Source: Streptomyces sp. NRRL F-6131
GTDB taxonomy: Bacteria > Actinomycetota > Actinomycetes > Streptomycetales > Streptomycetaceae
Assembly: GCA_000719695.1 (NCBI GenBank)
Contig: JOHN01000023.1
Span: 41,166 to 105,165, forward strand
Direction of reading: 5' to 3'
Length of the DNA: 64,000 nucleotides
How positions within the stretch are numbered: the stretch's first letter is position 1; the number at the start of each line of letters is the position of its first letter. Shown here in pieces: positions 1 to 10,716 of the stretch. The notes beneath the pieces were generated by a model. That model saw nothing but the letters and a program-made list of their open reading frames with translations. It searched no databases and was not told where the DNA came from. A program made the translations under genes and the position numbers.

Positions 1-231
1 GCCCGGCCGGAACGGCTCCGCGACGCCGACGGCCCGCCCGTCCTCGCCGACCACCTCCCCGGCGCGCAGCAGCCCGTCCACCCGGTCCGCCGCCACCGCC
101 GGCAGCCGTTCCCGCAGGTACGCCCGCACCGTCTCCCACGGCCCGCCGGTCACCGGCAGCCGCAGGTGCACCGGATCGACCCCCAGCCGCTGCGGGAGGG
201 GGGAGGTCGGTGCCGCGCTCCTACGTCTCAT
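1..231 (-). CDS. RluA-family pseudouridine synthase, 5' end only (runs off the window)
   Basis: The first 77 codons of a minus-strand gene are visible, starting at an ATG at 231 and reading off the left edge. The N-terminus is basic, then reads PLPQRLGVDPVHLRLP and a helix containing WETVRAYLRERL, followed by VDGLLRAGEVV. From memory this resembles the N-terminal part of actinobacterial RluA/RluC-like enzymes that isomerise uridine in RNA. The catalytic Asp region lies outside the window, so activity cannot be judged. It is divergent from the phosphatase gene at 382, with 150 bp between them. An alternative assignment cannot be excluded on so short a fragment. Confidence 0.65.
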   Translation of the reverse strand, partial: MRRRSAAPTSPLPQRLGVDPVHLRLPVTGGPWETVRAYLRERLPAVAADRVDGLLRAGEVVGEDGRAVGVAEPFRPG

Positions 232-381
232 CTCGCCGCCACCCTAGTTCGTGGCGGGCCGCCGCCCGGCGTCGGGATGCCGGTGGGGCGGGCGGCGGTG
301 GAGAGTGGACGAGGGGGCGGTTTCCCGGGCGGTGGCCACCGCCCCGGTCACCGAGTCGTCCAGTGGCCCGGAGGCGGGTGC

Positions 382-1500
382 GTGAGCGCGAGCGGCAAGG
401 GCCCCGAGGACACCTCGGCAGTGGACGCGGTGCCGCCGCTGCGGCTGCCCCGGCGGACCGGGCTGCTGCTCGGCGGGGCGTTCCTCCTGCTGGTCGGGGC
501 GGTCGTGACGGACCTGCTGACCGGTCCCGGCACCACCCTCTCCCCCGTCCTCGCCGTGGCGCCCGTCCTCGTCGGGGCGACCACCCGGCGGGCCCGGGTG
601 CCGCTCGCCACGGGCGCGGCGGCCGCCGTGGTGGCCGGCCTGCTGGAGGACGTCAACACCGGTCTGCCGGTCTCCGTCCACCTCGCCTCGCTCATCACCA
701 TCACCGCCGCGACCCTCGCCAGCACCGCCAACGTGGTGCTGATCGCGGCCCGCGAACGCGAACTGCTCCAGGTGCGGACCGTCGCCGAGGCCGCCCAGCG
801 GGCCCTGCTGCGCCCGCCGCCGGACCGGATCGGGCCGTTGCGGATCGCCGTCCGCTACGTCGCCGCGGCGGCCGAGGCGCGGATCGGCGGCGACCTGTAC
901 GAGGTGGTGGACACGCCGTTCGGGATCCGGATCCTGCTCGGGGACGTCCAGGGCCACGGCCTGCCGGCCGTCGAGACGGCGGCGGACGTGCTCGGCGCGT
1001 TCCGCACGGCCGCGCGCACCGAACCCGACCTCGCCCGGCTCGCCGAGCACCTGGACTCCGCGCTGACGGGACGCGGCCCGGCCGAGGGGCGGTTCGTGAC
1101 GGCGGTGCTGCTCGGGGTCGACCGGGGGGACAACGCCGCCCTGCTGGTCAACTGCGGCCATCCCCACCCCCTGCTGCGCCGCGCCGGGCGGGTCACCGAG
1201 CTCGCCCCGGCCCGGCACGCCCCGCCGCTGGGCCTGCTCGGGCTGCTCGGCGACGGCCACTACACCGCCGAACCGGTCGACCCGTGGCCCGGCGACCTGC
1301 TGCTCCTGTACACCGACGGCGTCTCCGAGGCCCGCGACGGGGCGCGGGTCTTCTACCCCCTGCCCGCCCGCCTCGCCGAACTCCCGGCCGGGACCCCGGA
1401 CGACCTGCTGGACGCCCTGCTCACCGACCTCGCCGGCTGGGTCTCCCCCACCGGCCTCGCCGACGACGCCGCCGCGCTCGCCGTCCGCTGGGACCGCTGA
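382..1500 (+). CDS. Membrane-anchored PP2C/SpoIIE-type serine/threonine phosphatase
   Basis: This 372-residue protein starts at a GTG preceded by a GGAGG ribosome site; the reading frame is open further upstream but that part looks non-coding. Residues about 24-130 hold several hydrophobic segments (LLLGGAFLLLVGAVV and following). A cytosolic SpoIIE-type PP2C domain follows, with the metal-binding motifs GGDLYE (near residue 170), GDVQGHG (near 190), LYTDGVSEARD (near 310) and a terminal DDAAALAV. The family removes phosphate from Ser/Thr, typically on anti-sigma antagonist proteins. No sensor PAS/GAF domain and no kinase partner is adjacent, so its target is unknown. It is likely a membrane-localised stress-signalling phosphatase. 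Confidence 0.9.
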   Translation: MSASGKGPEDTSAVDAVPPLRLPRRTGLLLGGAFLLLVGAVVTDLLTGPGTTLSPVLAVAPVLVGATTRRARVPLATGAAAAVVAGLLEDVNTGLPVSVHLASLITITAATLASTANVVLIAARERELLQVRTVAEAAQRALLRPPPDRIGPLRIAVRYVAAAAEARIGGDLYEVVDTPFGIRILLGDVQGHGLPAVETAADVLGAFRTAARTEPDLARLAEHLDSALTGRGPAEGRFVTAVLLGVDRGDNAALLVNCGHPHPLLRRAGRVTELAPARHAPPLGLLGLLGDGHYTAEPVDPWPGDLLLLYTDGVSEARDGARVFYPLPARLAELPAGTPDDLLDALLTDLAGWVSPTGLADDAAALAVRWDR

Positions 1501-1652
1501 CCGCCCCGGCGCCCGGCGGGGCGGGGGGCGGCGGCAGGGACGGGTGGGCCGCAGGGGGCGGCGGGCCGGGGCGGTTGTCAGTGGGGCGTGCGAGGGTGGG
1601 CGTGCGGTCGGTACCGGCCGGCCGCGCGGGCCTTCGGCGAGGGGACGGTGCG

Positions 1653-2048
1653 ATGGGCAGCAGGGTGAGCGGGTCGTTCGAGGTGACGGCGTTCGAGCCG
1701 GAGGAGACCGACGAGCAGCCGGGGGCGACGCTCGGCCGGGTGCGGATCACCAAGGAGTTCACGGGCGGGCTGACCGGGGCGAGCGTGGTGCGGATGCTGT
1801 CGGTGCTGGACGGCGCGGGCGGACCGGCCGCGTACGTGGCGGTGGAGCGGTTCACCGGCGCGTTGGACGGGCGGGAGGGCTCGTTCGTGCTGCAGCACGC
1901 GGCGCCGGGGAGCCACGGCGAGCGGCTGTCGATCCGGGTGGTCGGGGGCACCGGCGCGGGCGGGCTCGCGGGGATCACCGGGGTGTTCGAGCTGGAGGTG
2001 GACGAGGAGGGCCGGCACACCTACGTCCTGGACTACGAGCTGGGCTGA
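1653..2048 (+). CDS. DUF3224 family protein
   Basis: This is a 131-residue protein with no signal peptide or membrane segment. It carries the features of DUF3224: an N-terminal beta strand GSFEVTAFEP, then ITKEFTGGLTG, a Y-V-A-V-E-R-F-T-G segment, and FVLQHA before GTGAGGLAGITG. The family is predicted to form a small beta-barrel related to allene oxide cyclase; its biochemical role is not established. The start is an ATG after a purine-rich stretch at 1639-1646. The gene stands alone between the phosphatase and a DUF5995 gene on the same strand. Confidence 0.85.
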   Translation: MGSRVSGSFEVTAFEPEETDEQPGATLGRVRITKEFTGGLTGASVVRMLSVLDGAGGPAAYVAVERFTGALDGREGSFVLQHAAPGSHGERLSIRVVGGTGAGGLAGITGVFELEVDEEGRHTYVLDYELG

Positions 2049-2153
2049 GCGGCGCGCCGACCCGGGCCGCGGCAGGGCGCGGCGTCGGCGGCGGACGACC
2101 GGCGGCTGTCACGATGATGCGATCAGTGCACGATCGACATCGGAGGGTGACGG

Positions 2154-4396
<2,243 letters not shown>

Positions 4397-4551
4397 TTAC
4401 ACCTCGGGTGCGGGTGCGGCACGGCCGCAGGGCGCACTCGGGCGCCCCTGCACCCAACGTTCGATTCTCCGGCACCGGTAGGACAAAAGCCAGTTGGCGC
4501 ACGATTGCTGGCACTGCGTACAAGTCATGATCAAAGCTCCGCGCGTAGACA

Positions 4552-4565
4552 TGGAGGATCCTCCA
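4552..4565. promoter_or_regulatory. 14-bp perfect palindrome in the guaB1 / SDR divergent spacer
   Basis: TGGAGGATCCTCCA is a perfect palindrome lying 183 bp before the guaB1 start and 102 bp before the divergent SDR start. It sits in the least GC-rich part of the 298-bp spacer, so it could be an operator for either gene. No regulator is adjacent and I do not recognise the motif. A reverse-strand small ORF in the same spacer (about 4397-4528, Cys-rich start MTCTQCQQSC) is noted but not called. Confidence 0.35.
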
Positions 4566-4667
4566 AATCCCGGCTTTTCGCCCCGGTGGGGGCCGCTCCC
4601 GTAGCATTCACGCGGTAGACGCGGCGCACGCCGTGATCGGCGAGGCGAGCGGGAAAGCGGCAGAGGC

Positions 4668-6212
4668 ATGACGGCGGCGGGCGTGGACACGGGGCAGCAG
4701 CGGAGCGACGAGGACGTCGAGGTGGCCGCGGCGGCCGACCCGACCGGCGCGGGCGAGGACATCGACTTCGGCCCCGGCCTCGACCCCGAGCGGCTCCGGC
4801 TCTGCCTGGAGGTGCTGGCCGAGCTGGACGAGCTGCACGTCGACCACCCGGACGCGATCACCGTCCGCAAGGCCGTCGGCGGGATATTCCGCACGCTCAA
4901 GCAGCGCCGCCGCCAGGAGATGCGGGCCCGCAAGACCGCCAACGACCGCGAGGTCACCGCGCGCACCGCGACCGGCGCCCCGACCCGGATCGACGACGAG
5001 ACGGCCGGCGCCTTCGGCCTCACCACCGTCACCACCACGGAGATCGCCGGGATCCTGGAGCGCCCCCGGTCCTGCTACATCTGCAAGCAGCGCTACGTCG
5101 AGGTCGACGCGTTCTACCACAACCTCTGCCAGGCCTGTGCGACCAAGAACCGGGCCCGTCGCGACGCCCGCGCCGACCTCACCGGCAAGCGCGCGCTGCT
5201 GACCGGCGGCCGGGCCAAGATCGGCATGTACATCGCGCTGATGCTGCTGCGCGACGGCGCGCACACCACCATCACCACCCGCTTCCCCAACGACGCGATC
5301 CGCCGCTTCACCGCGATGCCGGACAGCGCGCAGTGGCTGCACCGACTGAAGATCATCGGCATCGACCTGCGCGACCCCGCCCAGGTGATGGCGCTGGCCG
5401 ACGAGGTCGCGGCGGACGGCCCGCTGGACATCCTGATCAACAACGCCGCGCAGACCGTGCGCCGCCCGCCGGAGTCCTACCGCGAGCTGGTCGCCGCCGA
5501 GTCCGCGCCGCTGCCGGCCGGCGAGCTGCCGCAGTCCACCACCATCGGCCGGTTCAACAGCGGCAGCGTCGACCTGCCCGCCCTGCCCCACCAGGCCTCC
5601 GGCGACGGCGAGCGGATCTCCGCCGAGGACGTCACCTCGCTCGCGCTGGTCACCGGCTCGGCGACGCCCGAGCGGATCATGGCCGGGACGGCGATCGACG
5701 CCGGCGGCCTCGTCCCGGACCTCGCGGACACCAACAGCTGGGTGCAGACCGTCAACGAGGTCGGCCCGGTGGAGCTGCTGGAGGTCCAGCTCTGCAACTC
5801 CACCGCGCCGTTCATCCTGATCAGCCGGCTCCGCCCGGCGATGGCCGCCTCGGCGTCCCGCCGCAAGTACGTGGTCAACGTCTCGGCCATGGAGGGCGTC
5901 TTCGCCCGCGGCTACAAGGGCGCCGGCCACCCGCACACCAACATGGCCAAGGCCGCGCTGAACATGCTCACCCGCACCAGCGCGATGGAGATGTTCCAGA
6001 CCGACGGCATCCTGATGACCGCCGTCGACACCGGCTGGATCACCGACGAGCGCCCGCACCCGGACAAGATGCGCCTCGCCGACGAGGGCTTCCACGCCCC
6101 GCTGGACCTGGTCGACGGCGCAGCCCGGGTCTACGACCCGATCGTCCGCGGCGAGCAGGGCGAGGACCTCTACGGCTGCTTCCTCAAGGACTTCGAGCGC
6201 TCCAACTGGTGA
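4668..6212 (+). CDS. Atypical SDR-fold protein with an N-terminal zinc ribbon
   Basis: This 514-residue protein has three parts. Residues 1-130 are helical and charged. Residues 136-157 form a CxxC-x14-CxxC zinc ribbon (CYICKQRY then CQAC). From about 170 there is a Rossmann SDR domain, with the nucleotide motif TGGRAKIG at 179-186, NNAA after the fourth strand, and NVSAMEG supplying the usual Ser. The usual YxxxK is replaced by TNMAK, so the catalytic Tyr is missing. An insertion of roughly 100 residues separates NNAA from the Ser strand. The start has a GGCAGAGGC upstream. The Nudix gene follows after 41 bp and may be co-transcribed. A non-canonical reductase or an NAD(P)-binding regulatory role are both possible. 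Confidence 0.8.
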   Translation: MTAAGVDTGQQRSDEDVEVAAAADPTGAGEDIDFGPGLDPERLRLCLEVLAELDELHVDHPDAITVRKAVGGIFRTLKQRRRQEMRARKTANDREVTARTATGAPTRIDDETAGAFGLTTVTTTEIAGILERPRSCYICKQRYVEVDAFYHNLCQACATKNRARRDARADLTGKRALLTGGRAKIGMYIALMLLRDGAHTTITTRFPNDAIRRFTAMPDSAQWLHRLKIIGIDLRDPAQVMALADEVAADGPLDILINNAAQTVRRPPESYRELVAAESAPLPAGELPQSTTIGRFNSGSVDLPALPHQASGDGERISAEDVTSLALVTGSATPERIMAGTAIDAGGLVPDLADTNSWVQTVNEVGPVELLEVQLCNSTAPFILISRLRPAMAASASRRKYVVNVSAMEGVFARGYKGAGHPHTNMAKAALNMLTRTSAMEMFQTDGILMTAVDTGWITDERPHPDKMRLADEGFHAPLDLVDGAARVYDPIVRGEQGEDLYGCFLKDFERSNW

Positions 6213-6253
6213 GCCCGCCCCGCCACCCCCGCCACCCCTTCGGAGGAACCGAC

Positions 6254-6709
6254 GTGACCACCGCCCCGCTGCTCGGCGCCGGCGTGATCGTGCCCACCGG
6301 GGACGGCCGGGTGCTGATCGGCCGCCGCACCACCGCCGGCGAACCGCCGACCTGGAGCCTGCCGGGTGGGAAGGTCGACCCGGGCGAGTCCTTCGAGCGC
6401 ACCGCCGCGCGCGAGCTCGCCGAGGAGACCGGGATCGTGCTGCCCGCCGAGCAGATGCGGGTGCTCGCGGTGCTGCTCGACCACGAGCTGGGCCGCCCGC
6501 GGCTCACCGCCGCGGTGCTCGCCCCGCCGAGCCTGGCCACGGCCGTGGTCACCGAGCCGCACTCCTGCGGCGGCTGGGAGCGGCTGCCGCTGGACGCGCT
6601 GCCGGAGCCGATGTTCTACCCGTCCGGGCTGGTGCTGGGCGCCTGGCGGTCGGAGCTGGGCTTCGCGCCCCGGACCGGGACGCACGCCTACCCGGTGGCG
6701 GCCCGCTGA
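6254..6709 (+). CDS. Nudix hydrolase
   Basis: This 151-residue protein has a complete Nudix box: GKVDPGE, then SFERTAA, then RELAEETGI, matching Gx5Ex7REUxEExGU. The Glu pair binds the metal that hydrolyses a nucleoside diphosphate linked to another moiety. The N-terminal GAGVIVPTGDGRVLIGRR and the late YPSGLVLGAW resemble small nucleotide-sanitising or ADP-ribose-type members, but the substrate cannot be read from the sequence. The start is a GTG preceded by GGAGG. It follows the zinc-ribbon SDR on the same strand by 41 bp and ends at a strong hairpin. Confidence 0.9.
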   Translation: MTTAPLLGAGVIVPTGDGRVLIGRRTTAGEPPTWSLPGGKVDPGESFERTAARELAEETGIVLPAEQMRVLAVLLDHELGRPRLTAAVLAPPSLATAVVTEPHSCGGWERLPLDALPEPMFYPSGLVLGAWRSELGFAPRTGTHAYPVAAR

Positions 6710-6718
6710 GCCCTCGTA

Positions 6719-6775
6719 CCACGCGACCGGACCCCGCCCCCCTTCGTGCCCGGGGGGTGGGGTCCGTCCGCGTGG
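6719..6775. terminator. Long hairpin between the convergent Nudix and ABC genes
   Basis: Left arm segments CCACGCG (6719-6725) and GGACCCC plus GCCCCCC (6729-6742) pair with GGGGGG-T-GGGGTCC (6752-6765) and CGCGTGG (6769-6775). It lies between two gene 3' ends, so a bidirectional factor-independent terminator without a long U tract is likely. Confidence 0.7.
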
Positions 6776-6788
6776 CGCACGGGCGCGG

Positions 6789-9023
6789 TCAGCCGTTGCG
6801 GGCCGCCTCCGGGCCGGTGATCCGCTTCAGCAGCGGCAGCGTCGAGGCGATGATCCCGAGCGAGGCCGCCAGTCCGAGCAGCACCAGCGCGAAGAACACC
6901 GCGCCGGGCGCGACAAGGTCGTACTGCATCTGCGACTTGAGGAACATCGCGGCCGCGCCGAAGCCCGTCCCGATCGCGATCGCCGACACCACCAGCAGCG
7001 GCAGCGCGCTCTCCAGGCCGATCACCCGCCGCAGCATCCGCAGCGGCGCCCCGGTGAGCCGGAGCATCGCGAACGGTCGGCGCCGGTCGGACAGGCCCGC
7101 GACCACGCTGACCGCCAGGCTGCAGCCGGCGATCGGCAGGGTGGTGAGCAGCACGACGTCGGCCAGTTGCCGCCAGCCGGCCAGCTCCTTCTGCTGGGTG
7201 GATCCCCAGTCCGCCACCATCCGGGCGTGGTGGTCGGGGAAGGCCCGGCTGAGCACGGTGCGGACGCGTTCCTTGGCGACGGTCGAGCCGTCGGTGGTCA
7301 CGTACACCGACATCACGGGCAGCCGGTCGAGCGCCTCGACGGTGATCGGCGCGCTCGGCCACTCGACCTGGGCCTGCGACTCCAGGCTCAGGAACCCGCC
7401 CTGCTGGACGGCCGCCACGGCGGCGCCGGGGGCGCAGTGGCCGACCGCCTCGACCTGGGCGAGGTCGGCGCAGGACGTCAGCGAGGCCTCGGGCATGTCG
7501 CGCGGGGCCCGCGGGTCGTGGGCCAGGCCGTCCGGGTTGGTGTGGGCGACGGCGAGCCCCTTGAAGCCGGGGACGGCCCTCAGCTCGGTGAGGACCCGCT
7601 CGGGAAGGCGGTCGGCGATCGGCGGATCCCCCGGCAGGGCACCGTGCTCCACCGCCGTGCGGGTCTGCGGGTCGCCGCTGAGCGCCCCGCGGTTGGCGTC
7701 GATGGTGCCGATGACGGCGACCGTCGCGGTGGTGACGAACAGGGCGAGCACCAGGCCGGCGACCGAGCGGAAGCCGGCCCTCGGGTCGTCGGCGAGCCGC
7801 CGCACGGCGATCAGGGTGGCCGGACGGCCGGTCCGGGCGGCGACCGCGCGGGCGGCGGCCAGGGTCAGCCAGGGGCCGGCGACCACCAGGCCGAGCATGA
7901 TCGTCAGGAAGCCGGTCAGATAGGCGGCGGTCTGGCCGTTGGTGGACTGCGGGCGGTCGCCGACGAACCAGGCGAGCTCGGCGAGCCCGGCCAGCAGCGG
8001 CGCCGCCCGCCAGGCGCTCGGCGGCTGCGGAGTGACCCGGCGGCTGACCCCGAGCGGGGAGACGGTGACCCGGCGCAGCGCGAACCGGGCGGCGACCGCC
8101 GCCGCGACGGGGACGCCGACCAGCACGGCCAGCCCCTGCGGCAGGGTGACGGTGAGGTCCTCGAGGAAGAAGCGGTCCCCGGTGAACGGGACGGTCGCGA
8201 CCAGCGGGCGCAGCAGCAGGAACACCGCGAAGCCGAGGACGGTGCCGAGCACCGCGGCCAGGGTGGACTCGACGGCCGCGATCAGGGTGATCTGCCGGGG
8301 CGTCGCCCCGACCAGGCGCATCGCCGCGTAGCGCTGCTCACGGGTGGCGGCGGAGAGCCGGGTGGCCGTGCCGATGAAGACCACCACGGGGAAGAGCAGG
8401 GCCCCGGCGACCACCGAGAGGATCAGCGTCATGGCGTCCCCGCGCACGCCCGAGCCCGGGCAGTCGCCCTCGCAGCGCGGCGGCAGGGCGGTGGCGACGG
8501 TGGTGACCTGCCGGGCGTCGGGCCGGGTGGCGAGCGCGGCGGGGTCGTGACCGCTCACCAGCACCAGGGAGTCCGGGGAGGCGAGGGCGGCGTCCCCGAC
8601 CTCGCCGACCAGCCGGCCGGGGAAGCGGTTGCCCAACTGGTCGGCCGGTGTGTCGCGGATCAGCTTCGCGAGGGCGGGCGAGGCGTAGTACTCGTCGGCC
8701 GCGGGCAGCCTCGGCAGGCCCGGCGGGACGGGCGAGGTCGGTCCGGTGGCGGCGACGTCGACGGCGAGGATCTCCCGGCCGTCGTAGTACTCGGGGGTGT
8801 GGTCGCGCCACCAGAGCGGGTCGACGGGGGCCGTCCCGGTACGGCTCGCCGCTCCGGTGTTGGCCCAGAGCACCCGGTCGTTGGCGGCGCCGACGGCGTT
8901 GACGGCGGCGAGCGTGGAGAGCAGCAGGCCGACGCCGATCGCGGCGGCGGCGGTGATGGTGAGCAGTCGGGCGACGGCCTGCCGGCCGCCGCTGAGGGCG
9001 AGGCGCAGGGCGAAGGCGATCAC
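6789..9023 (-). CDS. FtsX-like ABC transporter permease
   Basis: This 744-residue protein has an N-terminal membrane segment, a large extracytoplasmic region, then two clusters of membrane helices with FtsX/MacB-type features (LRLALSGGRQAVARLLTITAAAA at the start; REQRYAAMRLVGATPRQI and RRPFAMLRLTGAPLRML before the helix groups). These coupling elements contact the ATPase. The start is a GTG that shares GTGA with the ATPase stop, so the two are translationally coupled. It is the last gene of a PadR-ATPase-permease operon, probably exporting a lipid, peptide or toxic compound; the substrate is unknown. Confidence 0.9.
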   Translation of the reverse strand: MIAFALRLALSGGRQAVARLLTITAAAAIGVGLLLSTLAAVNAVGAANDRVLWANTGAASRTGTAPVDPLWWRDHTPEYYDGREILAVDVAATGPTSPVPPGLPRLPAADEYYASPALAKLIRDTPADQLGNRFPGRLVGEVGDAALASPDSLVLVSGHDPAALATRPDARQVTTVATALPPRCEGDCPGSGVRGDAMTLILSVVAGALLFPVVVFIGTATRLSAATREQRYAAMRLVGATPRQITLIAAVESTLAAVLGTVLGFAVFLLLRPLVATVPFTGDRFFLEDLTVTLPQGLAVLVGVPVAAAVAARFALRRVTVSPLGVSRRVTPQPPSAWRAAPLLAGLAELAWFVGDRPQSTNGQTAAYLTGFLTIMLGLVVAGPWLTLAAARAVAARTGRPATLIAVRRLADDPRAGFRSVAGLVLALFVTTATVAVIGTIDANRGALSGDPQTRTAVEHGALPGDPPIADRLPERVLTELRAVPGFKGLAVAHTNPDGLAHDPRAPRDMPEASLTSCADLAQVEAVGHCAPGAAVAAVQQGGFLSLESQAQVEWPSAPITVEALDRLPVMSVYVTTDGSTVAKERVRTVLSRAFPDHHARMVADWGSTQQKELAGWRQLADVVLLTTLPIAGCSLAVSVVAGLSDRRRPFAMLRLTGAPLRMLRRVIGLESALPLLVVSAIAIGTGFGAAAMFLKSQMQYDLVAPGAVFFALVLLGLAASLGIIASTLPLLKRITGPEAARNG

Positions 9024-9730
9024 GAGGCGACCCGCTCCGCCGCGGCGCCCGGCGCGTAGCCGGTCGACAGGGTCCGGGCCCGGCCGTCCCGGACGACGGC
9101 CTCGCGGTCGGCGTAGGCGGCGACCCGGGGCTCGTGGGTGACCAGCACCACGGTGGTGCCCTGCTCGCGGGCGGCGGCGACCATCAGCTCCATCACCTGC
9201 TCGCCGGTGAGCGAGTCCAGCGCGCCGGTCGGCTCGTCGGCGAACAGCACCCGGGGGCGGGTCACCAGGCCTCGGGCGAGGGCTATCCGCTGGGCCTGAC
9301 CGCCCGACAGTTCGCCGGAGCGGCGGCCCTCCAGCCCGTCGAGGCCGAGCCGGGCGAACCAGGGGCGGGCGTCGGCGAGGGCGGCGGCCCGGCGGACGCC
9401 GCCGAGCAGCAGCGGCAGGGCGACGTTCTCCTCGGCGGTGAGTTCCGGGACGAGCTGGCCGAACTGGAACACGAAGCCGAAGTGGTCACGCCGTAAGGCG
9501 CTGCGCCGGTTCTCGTCCAGCCGGTCGATCCGCTGCCCGTCGAAGTGCACCTCGCCGGCGTCGGGCACCAGGATGCCCGCGAGGCAGTGCAGCAGGGTGG
9601 ACTTCCCGGAGCCGCTGGCGCCCATCACGGCGAGCACCTCGCCGGCGTCGGCGGCCAGGCTGGCGCCGCGCAGCGCCGGGGTCTCCCCGAAGGCGAGTTC
9701 GACGTCACGGGCTTCGATCAGGGGGCTCAT
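9020..9730 (-). CDS. ABC transporter ATP-binding protein (MacB/LolD type)
   Basis: The 236-residue ATPase has Walker A GASGSGKST, the signature LSGGQAQRIALARGL, Walker B RVLFADEPTGALD and the H-loop VLVTHEPRVAAYADR. The DEPTGALDSLTGEQVM form is typical of the LolD/MacB group that partners FtsX-like permeases. The chosen start is the ATG at 9730 (MSPLIEARD); the frame is open 15 codons further upstream but that stretch is arginine-rich and unlike the family. It overlaps the permease start by 4 bp. Confidence 0.93.
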   Translation of the reverse strand: MSPLIEARDVELAFGETPALRGASLAADAGEVLAVMGASGSGKSTLLHCLAGILVPDAGEVHFDGQRIDRLDENRRSALRRDHFGFVFQFGQLVPELTAEENVALPLLLGGVRRAAALADARPWFARLGLDGLEGRRSGELSGGQAQRIALARGLVTRPRVLFADEPTGALDSLTGEQVMELMVAAAREQGTTVVLVTHEPRVAAYADREAVVRDGRARTLSTGYAPGAAAERVAS

Positions 9731-9803
9731 GCGCCCTCCTCGCTTCGCTCGGCGGGGGCGTTCGCCCACGCGCACCTCTTGATGGTTCGCTCGCTCCGCT
9801 CGC

Positions 9804-10331
9804 TCACGCCGCGCGTACCTCCGCGGCGAGGGCGTCCAGACGGGCGGTGGTCAGGTCGATCCAGCGCAGGTCCGCCTCCAGGTGGAAGAGGCCGTGGTCG
9901 GCGAGCAGGGCGTCGACCAGGGGGCCGGTGCGGCGCAGTTCGGTCAGCTCGCGCATCCGGCGCAGGTGGGCGGCGCGCTGGGTGTCGAGGTACTCCTCGG
10001 CGTCGCGGCCGAGCAGCAGGGCGAGCACGACCTTGGTGAACAGCACCGACTGGAGGGTGGGTTCGGGGGCGACGGGCTCGGTGAGCCAGTGCTCGAACTC
10101 GGTCACCCCGGCCTCGGTGATGACGTAGCGCTTGCGCTCGGGCCCGTCGCCGGGCTCGGCCTCTCCGGCGACGACCTTGCCGTCCCGCGCCAGGCGGCCG
10201 AGCGTGGCGTAGACCTGACCGTACGGCAGGGGCTTGCCGCGCCCGAAGAGGGCGTCGTAGTCGCGCTTGAGGTCGTAGCCGTGGCTCGGCTCGCGCTCCA
10301 GTAGCCCGAGAAGGGTGAGGGGAACACTCAT
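9804..10331 (-). CDS. PadR family transcriptional regulator
   Basis: This 175-residue protein begins MSVPLTLLGLLEREPSHGYDLKRDYDALFG, the classic PadR winged helix, followed by PLPYGQVYATLGRLARDGKV (recognition helix and wing) and a C-terminal helical dimerisation region rich in Leu and Arg. The family represses neighbouring efflux genes and releases DNA when it binds a small molecule. It is the first gene of the operon with the ABC ATPase and permease (73 bp downstream). A perfect 17-bp palindrome lies 22 bp upstream of its ATG, suggesting autoregulation. Confidence 0.92.
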   Translation of the reverse strand: MSVPLTLLGLLEREPSHGYDLKRDYDALFGRGKPLPYGQVYATLGRLARDGKVVAGEAEPGDGPERKRYVITEAGVTEFEHWLTEPVAPEPTLQSVLFTKVVLALLLGRDAEEYLDTQRAAHLRRMRELTELRRTGPLVDALLADHGLFHLEADLRWIDLTTARLDALAAEVRAA

Positions 10332-10352
10332 GGGAGGACCATACACCAGAGG

Positions 10353-10369
10353 TATACACCGAGTGTATA
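10353..10369. promoter_or_regulatory. Probable PadR operator
   Basis: TATACAC-CGA-GTGTATA is a perfect 7-bp inverted repeat with a 3-bp spacer. A further half-site ATACACC occurs 13 bp before the matching half (10341 and 10354). It lies just upstream of padR in an unusually AT-containing patch, where the operon promoter is expected. The remaining spacer up to 10716, about 350 bp, shows no other clear signal to me. Confidence 0.7.
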
Positions 10370-10716
10370 GATGGCGAGAATACGCCACTGGCCTGCGAAA
10401 ACGTGATCTCCTGACGGCTCGGGAACACCGCGAGCGGGGGACGGCCCCAACCCCCGTCCCCCGCCCTGCACGGCCGGCCCGGCGAGCCCCCACAGCGGGC
10501 CGGGCCTCCGCGCCCCGGCACGGGGACGCGGCCGGTACCAGCCTGCCGCCTCAACCCCCGGCCCGCCGAGGGCCGAACGTCCCGGTCCCGGCGCTCCCTC
10601 GGGGCCGGGAGCCCCGCGCCCGCGCACCCGACCGACTCTTGTGCGCGGCGGCGCTACCGGGGAGATTGGAGACCGACGGGGCCGACGCACGCCAACAGCC
10701 GTGAGGAGCAAGCATC

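Noticed and set aside
4397..4528. Small Cys-rich reverse ORF (MTCTQCQQSC...) upstream of guaB1
   Set aside because: It has no ribosome site and its second half is Arg/Pro-rich like non-coding translation; it might be a leader peptide but nothing supports it.
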